Positions 35,556 through 45,164 of a DNA stretch of 64,000 bases are shown one piece after another. The DNA is from Adineta steineri. Its lineage: Eukaryota > Rotifera > Eurotatoria > Adinetida > Adinetidae. The translations under genes and the position numbers were made by a program. Positions within the stretch are counted from its first letter, which is position 1. Each line of letters starts with the position of its first letter. The notes below the pieces were generated by a model. It worked only from the letters and a program-made list of their open reading frames with translations. It was not told the origin of the DNA and did not search any database. The DNA lies in NCBI GenBank assembly GCA_905250115.1, contig CAJNOI010000097.1, forward strand, positions 1 to 64,000, written 5' to 3'.

Positions 35556-36206
35556 TTACATACTCTCAGCAATTGTTTCGTCGTTGTGTAGTAATTCTTG
35601 GATAATCTTTTTAACATAGGGAGTGCAATATGGCTCATATTTCTGTCGCCATACTGGATCCTTATAAAAATCCATACGAAGAATTTGTTGACATTCATCT
35701 TTTGATCCACATTGACATTTTAATCCGACATAAAAAGATTTTTCGGTACCTATACACCCATAATGATGTGTTATTTCGTCGCCAATATCAATGTCTCGAA
35801 ATGCATAGCATTTTTGACCTTGAACGAAGCCAACATTTGGATCACAAGAATGATTGATTAATAGCTTTTGGTGGAAACGTTTTTCACAATCATCAACATT
35901 ATCAGAATCCATATTTGCATATTTAACTGGAACGTTGAATAAATCATCGTCAACGTTGTAAGCTTGATAATGGATAAGTTTGCTTAATTTTGAGTTATTT
36001 TCAACCAACTTGCATAATTCTGCTTTGGTATATTTTCCTCGTTTATCATTATCAGGATAAAATGGCCATTCCTCGACCAAAGGATCGTATTCGTAAATTA
36101 ATTCTTCACCTTTGTAAATTTTTTCCCTTGCGAATAAACCCTTCTGATCGACACCATATTTTGAGTCGCGCATAACTCTCAACTGAACTTTTTTGTAGAA
36201 AGGCAT
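35556..36206 (-). CDS. SET-domain protein (putative lysine methyltransferase)
   Basis: Intronless frame of 216 residues starting MPFYKKVQLRVM. SET motifs are clear: GLFAREKIYKGEEL near residue 24, LINHSCDPNVGF (the NHSCxPN SAM/substrate motif) near 115, GDEITHHYG near 140, then a post-SET-like CQCGSKDEC. A compact SET protein with little else; family members methylate lysines of histones or other proteins, and the target here is unknown. It lies 376 bp upstream of the first visible exon of NRPS gene R, on the same strand, where the missing N-lobe exon of that gene would be expected. The start codon is the first ATG before the motif-bearing region. Confidence 0.8.
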   Translation of the reverse strand: MPFYKKVQLRVMRDSKYGVDQKGLFAREKIYKGEELIYEYDPLVEEWPFYPDNDKRGKYTKAELCKLVENNSKLSKLIHYQAYNVDDDLFNVPVKYANMDSDNVDDCEKRFHQKLLINHSCDPNVGFVQGQKCYAFRDIDIGDEITHHYGCIGTEKSFYVGLKCQCGSKDECQQILRMDFYKDPVWRQKYEPYCTPYVKKIIQELLHNDETIAESM

Positions 36207-36328
36207 TTTTCACACAATATCTGAAATAAAAACATAGGCCGATCAAGACTTTCTCTTCTCTCATATTTTAGTAATAGCAAAAAGGTGTTTTAGCATTTAG
36301 AATAAGTGATGTATTTGCGTCTTTTCCT

Positions 36329-36402
36329 GAGGGTATGTGTATGAAGATGAGATTGATGTGTAAATCTTTTACACCCACACCCACCCCACACCCACACCCT
36401 CT
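36329..36402. repeat. Telomere-like palindrome beside a C-rich minisatellite
   Basis: The left arm is GAGGGTATGTGTATGAAG. The right arm is a strong C/A run (36371-36402) of ACACCCACACCC units ending CCCTC. Directly after it begins the C-rich minisatellite. The order telomere-like repeat then subtelomere-like minisatellite is suggestive only. Confidence 0.6.
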
Positions 36403-36499
36403 AAATCCATTCCTAAATATATATGAACATACATAAATATGTATGTATATACATATGAATAAATAAATTTAAATCTATTTCTAAATATTTACCCTATTC

Positions 36500-37340
36500 C
36501 GCTCACTTTCACCAAGTCCTATCCTATCTCGTTTGGTTTCCCTCCTACCTTTTCTTACCCTATTTGATCCATTTCCACTCATTTCTAGCCTATTACATCG
36601 ACTCCTAACTTAAATCACCCATTTCTAACCTACTAAATCCACTCCTACCCTATCTCACCCATCTCTAGCTACTCCTGTCTTATTTCACCCACTACCACTC
36701 AGTTCGCATACTCCCACCAACTTCTACCCTATTTCACTCATTTTCACCCACTTCTACCTTATTTCACCCAGTTCACCCACTTCTACCCTATTTCACTCAG
36801 TTTCACCCACTTCTACCTTATTTCACACAGTTCACCCACTTCTATCTGCTTTCATCCAGGTGATCCAATCGCACCCAGTTCTAACTAATTTTACCCAGTG
36901 TCACCCAGTTTCAACCTATTTCACCCATTCTCACCCACTTCTACCTAATTACACCCGGTTCACCCACTTCTAACTTATTTCACACAGTCCACCCACTCCC
37001 ANNNNNNNNNNTGTTTCACTCATTTCGATCCATTTCTAACTTATTTCACCCACTTCTAACCTGTTTCACTCATTTCTAACTTATTTCACCCAGTTCACCA
37101 TCTCTCACCCACTTCTAACTTATTTCACCCAGTTCACCCACTTCTACCCTATTTCATCCATTTGCACCCACCCACACCCAGTTCTAACGATTTCAGCCAT
37201 TCCTAATATATTTCACCGACTCTAACTCTATTTCACCCGCACCTGTACCATGCAGTCAGTCCTACTGTATTTCATTCACCCTAACCCTACGTCACCCGCT
37301 TCCACCGATTCTACCTACTCTGAAGTTATGAGGATGCAAA
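36500..37340. repeat. C-rich minisatellite, TTTCACCCACTTCTACCCTA-type units
   Basis: About 840 bp of irregular tandem repeats of 18-22 bp, in variants such as TTTCACCCAGTTCACCCA and CTTCTACCCTATTTCACCCA. A 10-N gap interrupts it. The strong strand bias (C and T on plus, almost no G) makes the complementary strand G-rich. No coding potential. Confidence 0.8.
37002..37011. other. Assembly gap (10 N) within the minisatellite
   Basis: Ten N inside the repeat array; the true copy number is unknown. Confidence 0.95.
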
Positions 37341-40229
37341 CTGTTGGTTTTTTAACGTTTGGCCTTTGACCCGGTAACAGACACACTGGCGCTCAACATT
37401 AGTATATAGATAGATGAATAAATAAATCTAAATCTGTATTAAATATATCTGAAACTACACATATATCACAGTTGACATGAGAATTTAGTTGAGTTTGGAA
37501 TGCACGAAATAAATAAAAGAAAAAAAATATCGAAAAAGATTTTTCTATTAAAATAGATTAGATTATTTATATACTAGCTTTAAAAAAAAATATACATTGA
37601 AAACAATGATTAAAAAATTTGGCAAACTTTTTGTATCATATGCTTATTTTTTATTTTAATTTTTTTTTGTGTTTTTATTTGTGCTCATGAATTATTAGAT
37701 ATTCATTTATTTAACGTTTGGTATTATAAAGGTATAAAATAATTGGTTATCTCATAATATATTATTACATATCTTTCCTAAATTATTATATTCATTGAAT
37801 TTTCTATATTGAAAAAATTTACTGAGATCTACTAACATTAAATATTTATGTTACTTGTGTAAATGAACTGTATTCTATTTATCGGGGTTCGTTACTATGA
37901 AATACATAATGATTAAACTTAAGCTATGACGACATTTTTAATTACACAAATGGATGTATTTTCTTTTTATAATTGAAATATTATTATACAAAAATTGAAT
38001 AGCATTTTCATTACTTTTTGTTTTGATGATCAACACACATCGATATAGAGTAAAACTATTTACTCTATACAATTTAGAAATACGACAATCTGATTCAAGG
38101 TCACCAAACATTTACTCTATACAATACATCTGTTCAATCTCATGAACAATTTTAGAAAAGAAACAACAGTTCAACGAACATTATAAAAGCGAAAAGAAAA
38201 GCATACATAATTGCACGTCTCTATTGCTGCACGTTTATTAAACTATTGACTTTCATTTCTTTCTAAGTGTTAATCGTAAATTTTAAGTTCTCCTTATCAC
38301 ATTTTTTTTCCTTCACTTTATCGTTGCACGTAATAAATAAAATCTAACTAAAATATTCATGTCGCTTCCTTATATAACGAATTCTACGAAATACTTGCAA
38401 AATCTCAATCACAAAAGAAAAAAAATCTTCGTAAAATACTTTTTTATTTATTTATTTTATTATTCTTTACCCATCAAATCAATCTCTTAATCTTATTATC
38501 ATCAAACAAAAATGCAATATAATACAAAATTTAACAATGCACTTTTAGCCAGCAATCGATGTCCCATGTCCCCAATTAAAAAAATACAATATATTTAAAA
38601 TCGAAAATAAAAAAATTCATTTCTAACCAATAATCATTGTCCCTATGTTCTCAATCTTAGAAAAAAACTTAATATATTCAAAAAGCAAAGAAACTAACAA
38701 ATCACTTCTGAGTAAATCTGAAATATTCTATTATCATAAAAATTCTTGTCAAAATCTACATACAATTTATTATTAGCGAAAAAATGATATTTTTATAAAA
38801 TTAAGACTAATTTTTCTCTACTCCTATCTAAAAAAACCTTGTAACTACAAAATATAGGACAGTACTTATGTAGAAAAAACCTTTTTATTAATATTAAACC
38901 TATTCCAAACTCATCTACCACATATATATGTATATCTATATATGAATAAATAAATAAATCTAAACCTATTTCTAAATATATAACTGAAAGCACATATATA
39001 TGCATATATATATATACATATAAAGATGTGTATATAGATATGAAGAATGTCCGTTTATATTCGAACTCGAATTTGACAAGTATTCATCAAGTTTATCTAA
39101 CATCGAGAATACTAAGTTGAATATGAATTCTCAATAATTTACGAATATATTTCAGTTCAACTATTTCTCAATTGATTTTGTAGTCACTCAGATATAATAT
39201 AAATTATTCATAATTTTGCATAGTATCAACAACTTATTCGTTTATATTATACACAAACAGTTAATGATATTGAATAAAAATACTGCTTACCTTTTTTACT
39301 GCGTTTGTGATGTTTGATTTAAAATATGAAAATATCAGTAATATTTGTTGATTATATACTAACAGCTCCTCCGCATATCTTTTTCGTACTTTTCTTTACC
39401 GTTTGCATTTCTTTTTCGTTATTTCACCTCGGCGTTATGGCTCACTAGCTAAACTTTTGTACATATTTTCGAACTAATCACTATCTAGCGTCCATGCGCA
39501 GAAAATATTTGCGCATTATAAAGAAGAAAAAAAATACACGTTAAAGTATTAATATTTTCGTCAAGGACAAAATAAAGTAAAACTATAAAAACAAGAATAT
39601 TCAACAGATTCAAGAGAGGCAACTTTTTAAACTGAAAGATCGTCTTTTAGCTTTTTATCATTGTATAACGTCAACAGACATAAAATAATATAGACATTTC
39701 GTAGTCCTTGAAAATTTTTATATTATTTCTTACGACATACGCCAACAAATTTCTTTTTTAGATTTTCAAGGAATTAGCTGTTTCAATTTACGATTTCGAA
39801 GCTTCTGAAAAAGAGATATAACTAAGCTAAAACAGCATCTTTTGGGTCCAAATTTTCATTGCTTTGATGGAAAAGAGCTATTGTACCAGATTCGGTGGCA
39901 AAATTCGAGCTAAAAGTCTCTTCTTCAATTCACCAAACGAGAAATATCAGATTTGAGCCATTTTCAATAAATTTCGATGTTGGTGTTGATAATATTATAA
40001 TAATAAAATTATCATAAAACTGTTTTTTTCTGCCACTCCAGCTGATATCAATAGTGCACATTATCAACCATCCACGTTTTCTTTTCGTTTTTTTTATTTT
40101 TCTCCTTTCCTTTCTTCCATATTTTTTTTTTATCTCGTCTAACAACAAGCCGTCGATATATTTTACAATGCACAAAAAAATGATGATAATGGAACACGAA
40201 AGAAATACAGATATAAATTAAACAATTTT
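37341..40229. other. Gene-poor AT-rich region
   Basis: No gene recognised. It includes two of three dispersed copies of a short repeat around ATGAATAAATAAATCTAAA (37414 and 38943; the third at 36456), and a duplicated TTTACTCTATACAAT (about 38069 and 38110). Open frames here are short and low-complexity. Confidence 0.5.
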
Positions 40230-40480
40230 TTATTTTATCAAATGTTCAAAACAATCACCTTGATTATCTATACACAATTGTATTCTTTGAATGCATTTCT
40301 CAAAGATTTTTTATCTTTTCTATTCAAAGGATATACCAACTCGTATATAGCATCATATTATGATTCTGCGTCGCTTTCATCAGTTACATTTTTTAAAGTT
40401 AAGTCAAACAATCAAAAGTGACATGTTGATAAATCTGGAGAATAAGATGCATGTGTAATAGCTCCCAAATAAATATACTG
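40230..40480 (-). pseudogene. Mariner-type transposase remnant (C-terminal)
   Basis: On the minus strand the sequence reads ITHASYSPDLSTCHF, like the YSPDLxPxDxxLF block before the last catalytic Asp of mariner transposases, then LFDLTLKNVTDESD. After at least one frameshift it ends CIQRIQLCIDNQGDCFEHLIK and a stop at 40230-40232, matching the usual mariner ending (W/C...GDYFE). Stops and the frameshift show it is long dead. The N-terminal helix-turn-helix part was not found. Confidence 0.6.
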
Positions 40481-41439
40481 TGATAATTTTTTGATTATGA
40501 TTTATTTCAGATAAATGCATCTGATGATAAATTTTGTGTATTTTTTATGTTTCTACCGTGAATAGCGTTAATGAAGACAACACAAATAGCTGATCAACAT
40601 TGTTTATAAAAAAAAAGTAGTAATACTAGTGGTATTGCCAAAGAATAAATTGTAAACGCGCAATCATTTTTTCTGAGTTTAAAAATAATTATATTATAAT
40701 GTTATAGATAAAATAAAGACAAATCGTTTATTCAAAGCTTTTAAATCTTAGAATTGAATTCACCAATAACTTTCATACTGCTGCATGTATGTTAAATTTT
40801 GAGTCCTTGATATAAAGAAAGGATGAAATAATATTTATTGTATAGTGTCTCGTATATATCAACATCGACCACATTTTTTTTATCTAATATGGATAAAAAG
40901 AAAGTTATTGAAGTGTGACTATGCAAGCAACGAGTATTAAAAAACCTCTATAATTTTCTTTCGTTCTATACACTGATGCAAAAATACGTGTATATGAAAA
41001 GCAAATAATTTATATAACGAATAAAAGGAATATATATGCGTCAGGCAAAATTAAGAATTAAGTACAATTAAACTAAATTCTAAGATGATTTTATGATTAT
41101 ATAAATTTTAAAAAATAATTCAGTTATTATAACTTTAAATTTTAGACAGATGTAGAGTGCGATAGATGTATAAAACAAAATATAACGAAAACTATTTTAA
41201 AGAAGATAATAAAGTTTTTTTCATAAATGAGGTGAGTAGATTCATTATTTTCATCTTATTGAGTAAGTTTTATCATTTCAGATCGTGCGAATATCATGTC
41301 TACTCGATAAAAATATTTGAAAATAAGTTTCTCTTAATCAAATCATATGTTATTTATCTCATCAATTCTTATTAATTTTCTCGATCGAAAAAAAAAATTC
41401 AAATTTTCGCAAAGAAAGAAAAACAAATTTTGCCTGAGA

Positions 41440-41790
41440 CATATATATTAATTTATTTTAATAATTACTTTTCTATCTGATCTAAACGTTCATATTCCTC
41501 TTTTAAATATATTTCGAACGTTTTTTGATAATAATATTTTACTTTTTAATAATTGAGTTAAATCTGTTATTGACTATGAAATAACAACAAAGTAATAAAA
41601 ATAAAACATCAAATGAAAAAAATGATAGGAAGAGAACGAACATTAATACAATTATCAAATAAATTTAACAAAAATAATTAAATAATAAATATTAAGTATA
41701 TTTTCAAGCAAAAAAACTAATACATTTTCAACATTATTAAGTTGTAGAAAATCATAACAACTCTTCGTTGAAATATTCATCTAATTTCAA
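41440..41790. repeat. Dispersed repeat copy C1 (empty-site paralog of 42985-44183)
   Basis: Aligns with 42985-43236 plus 44094-44183, the same order without the intervening 855-bp element. It therefore preserves the sequence before that element inserted. The similarity stops at GAAATATTCA (about 41786), exactly where the other copy meets a telomere-like palindrome. Confidence 0.7.
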
Positions 41791-42214
41791 TGTTTTTCTC
41801 ATAGAAATCAGTTTGATCTTGTTCACTAAATTGTTTTCCAAATCATTTGAGAAAGAAAATATATCTATAGAATATACAAACAAAACAAAAATCAATTTTA
41901 ATATAAAAATTTTATATGTTCTGACGATATTGAAATATACTGAAGACTAATGAAAAAGAAATAAACTTAATTTCTAAATTGCATAGACATATTTTAGAGC
42001 TTTTTCAAACAATTATTATTATCATCGATATTTTATTCTTGTTAACAACATCAACAGTTCAAAAATTTCATTCCATTTTATTTTAAAATAATAGTTAAGC
42101 TTTCAAACTATAATAAAACTTATTATCATTACAAAATTATGAAAAAAAGGTGAAAAATATCAACGAATATCTTCTTTTTTCTTTTCTATTGTCTTTCATT
42201 CTAATATTTATCAA

Positions 42215-42665
42215 TAGTCGAAACAGAACGAAAAGAAAAGAAAAGAAAAATCACGTTGTTTTGGGTCGATACTAACTTTGTATAGAGATCAAATCTATCA
42301 ATCTTACTTTAAAATTAAATAATCGACGGAATTAGTTTATTTTATTATATTTCATTAAATAATATAAAAAATAAATAAATATATATATATAATTAAAAGA
42401 TTGGTTAGTCTATCTCCGCATTATTCATATACATTCAAATGTTATTCAATCCAAAACTTACATGAGATTCGAATATTCTTTCATGTACTTTAATCAATAG
42501 ATGGATATTAAACGATTATTTAATCCGTTAGTTAATATATAGGTGAAAAAGAAAACGTATATATTATAGATTGTAGTATATAGTGGTATAGATACGAACA
42601 AACACACATAAATATAGGTAAGTTTCATCTCATTTTTTTTTTATTAACGTATAATTTATATTAAT
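42215..42665. repeat. Dispersed repeat copy A2 (related to 13040-13510)
   Basis: Parallel to 13040-13510 in the same orientation with moderate divergence. It ends about 37 bp before the telomere-like palindrome at 42702. Non-coding. Confidence 0.7.
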
Positions 42666-42701
42666 GTAAAGCTTTATAGAATTTTTTTTATCAAAACTTT
42701 C

Positions 42702-42785
42702 GGTGTGGGTGTGGGGGTGGGTTGATAAATGATAAGAACATCCGCACCCAACCCACACCCACACCCACAGCTACCCACACTCTCA
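42702..42785. repeat. Telomere-like palindrome (strong)
   Basis: The left arm GGTGTGGGTGTGGGGGTGGG is followed after about 20 bases by the arm CACCCAACCCACACCCACAC and CCCACACTCTCA. It is flanked on the left by repeat A2 and on the right by repeat C2, i.e. it lies at the junction of two unrelated repeated blocks. The open frames overlapping it are repeat translations, not genes. Confidence 0.7.
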
Positions 42786-42984
42786 ATAAAAACCATTTTT
42801 TTCGAAAAATAACAAAAACAAAAAAAAGTATTTTGCGTCTTTTGAAGGGAGGGGGGGTCAAAAATCAAACTTTTTTATACCAAAATGATCACGAAAAGAT
42901 GCTTTATTAGCTCTAAAAGTTTCATTAAATTTGAAGAAGATCACCAGAACGGCTGGTGATTTCCGGTGGATACACCCATATATA

Positions 42985-44183
42985 TATATCAATCTATTTT
43001 AATAATTACTTTTCTATCAGATCTAATCGTTCATATTCTTCTTTCAAATACACTTCGAAGTTTTTTGCTAATTATATTTCACTTTTTAATAATTGAGTTA
43101 AATGTCTTGTTGAGTATGAAATAAGAATAAAATAATAAAGGCAAAAAACATCAAATCAGAAAAAATGATAAAAGAAGAGGACGAATATTAGTATAACTAT
43201 CAAATAAGTTTAACTAAGACAATTAAATGATAAATACAGTAAAACCTCTCATAATGAACACCTCCGATTTGAACACATTTTTCAGTCCCTCCGATCGATT
43301 TTTGCTGTAAATAGACCTCCGCAAGATGAACACCTCCGACCTCTGAACAATGAACGCTTTTTTTAGTCCCTTCTGTAAAAGAAAACCTCTATATAATGAA
43401 CATATAGTGATTAACTGTACGTTCTTCTATCAAATACAGAGCTGAAAAAATATGCTGTTCATATTAAGGAAATGATAAATCAGTTTTTGACGGTCAACGC
43501 ATCATAACAAGCTCTGCCGTATGTATGGATCAAACAAAACAATGTGATTAATCAGCGATGAGTTAATCGATTCTATGTGACAGTGCAACATGCATTCTAT
43601 CTTCGATTGTAGAATGAAACAGAACACACACGTTAATTTTGTCTATAAAAATACAGTTAATTAATGAAAATGAAAATAACGCTTCATATCGTACAATTAC
43701 TGCGAAGTACAAAATCTCGGTCGGTAGTATCTCAATTACCGACTTTTCTTAGAAAAAATAAGTAGATGTGGATAATAGACAAAAATGCTTTCTTTTACTA
43801 GTTTTTGTTTAAAACGAAATAGATCTTTAATATTTTAAGGATAAAAGAATGTCTTTTATTTTTTATTTGATAATTGAATAAATATGTGTAATAATTGAAA
43901 AAGATAGTGTTTTAGAATTCATAGTAATAGATTTTAATATCAAGATGCATAGCTATCATTTGTCCATACTAATATTATATGGTGTATATCTAAACCTTTA
44001 TTTAATATTAAACCTCTGTAAGGTGAACACCTTTTCTAATGAATACTTTTCAAGCGGTCCCATTAGTGTTCATCTTAGGGAGGTTTTACTGTATTAAATT
44101 TAAATTCAAAGAGAAAAAAAATAAGAGATTTTCAATATTATTAATTTGTAGAAAATCACAACAACTCTTCTATGAAATATTCA
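42985..44183. repeat. Dispersed repeat copy C2, interrupted by a MITE
   Basis: Second copy of the 41440-41790 sequence, split at a TA by the pogo-type element 43237-44091. Its right end coincides with the start of the palindrome at 44184. Confidence 0.7.
43237..44091. mobile_element. Pogo/Tc1-type non-autonomous transposon (855 bp)
   Basis: The ends CAGTAAAACCTCTCATAATG and, inverted, CAGTAAAACCTCCCTAAGAT are followed by further GAACACCT repeats, both facing inwards. TA is duplicated on both sides (43235-43236 and 44092-44093). CAGTAAAACCTC-type ends with a TA target site are typical of pogo-like Tc1/mariner elements (from memory). No transposase frame inside, so it needed help in trans. The paralogous empty site is at about 41690. 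Confidence 0.85.
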
Positions 44184-44236
44184 GAGTATGGGTGTGGGTG
44201 TGAGTATCACAATTATAATATACCCACACCCTCAAG
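44184..44236. repeat. Telomere-like palindrome
   Basis: The arm GAGTATGGGTGTGGGTGTGA and the inverted arm TACCCACACCCTCA are separated by about 15 AT-rich bases. It replaces the continuation seen in paralog 41790 on, so it marks the end of a duplicated block. Confidence 0.65.
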
Positions 44237-45164
44237 AACCATATGTATATCTCGAAACATCTTGGATAATACCTACAATCATTCATTTCATTCATACCTA
44301 TATAGAATGATGAAATGCAACTGTACTTCCTATTATTTTTTTAATAACACTGTTCTAAATAATCTCTTGCAAGTCTAAGATTCGAAAGTTTAAAACGGAA
44401 AAATGACTACTCACATATCGTACCCTCATGAAAAGTTGAATTTGATTCAGAAAGGATTTTAAAACACACTAGATTGACAAAAAATCCAACCATGCTGTTT
44501 GATAAACATGTGTGCTTGCATCTGACACGTTAGAAAGTAGTATATGAAATACGAAATACGAAATAATTTGCATGAATAGGTAAAGAAAGAGAAAAGACAA
44601 TAAGGAATAGGGCTATCGTCAAGTTTTTAATGGTCTTTTCGGTTTGTTGCGTAATTATCTATCTGTTCTTCTCATTTTGTTTTTACTCTTCAAAGTTACT
44701 CATCTATGTTGAGAATTAATTGATATGCACCTTTAATGATACCTTAATTTAACTGTAGATTATTTCATTATATGCCTGTCTGAGCTGTTAATTTAAGAAA
44801 CGATCATTTGACAGTTGAAAAACTGAATCATCAAATAACGACAGAAGGAATGAATAAAAAAACCAAGATTTATTTCTATTTCAACTACATATACTGTAAA
44901 ACTGAAAAAAAGATGTCAGTAAGCTCTTGCTATACGACCACCTTCGGATCTTTTCTATCTCTTCAGATAAATCTTCTTTTTCAATATTTCATCTAATTTT
45001 AAACACTTCTAATGATTACTTTTTGATTTGCTCGTCTATTTTCTGAATGATCGATTAAACATCGTACTAAAATTGAAGTATGAATAATGGTAGTATACAA
45101 CTATTCCGTCTGTATTTGTATTAATGAGAAGATAGTATACAACATGAAATAGTCAATTGTCTAA
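44237..45164. other. Intergenic, nothing recognised
   Basis: AT-rich sequence downstream of the CNBD2-like gene. Short open frames have no protein character. Confidence 0.5.

Noticed and set aside
35351-35857. Open frames overlapping the SET gene in other frames
   Set aside because: The SET-domain frame carries all recognisable motifs; the others are shadows.
36500-37340. CRISPR-like array
   Set aside because: The units are contiguous and variable without unique spacers of constant length; it is a minisatellite in a eukaryote.
39930-40175. Lys/Arg-rich 81-codon frame
   Set aside because: Low-complexity AAA/AGA-rich translation without neighbours or motifs.
42674-42910. Pair of overlapping frames with PTPTPT runs on both strands
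   Set aside because: Both are readings of the same palindrome; no conservation expected.
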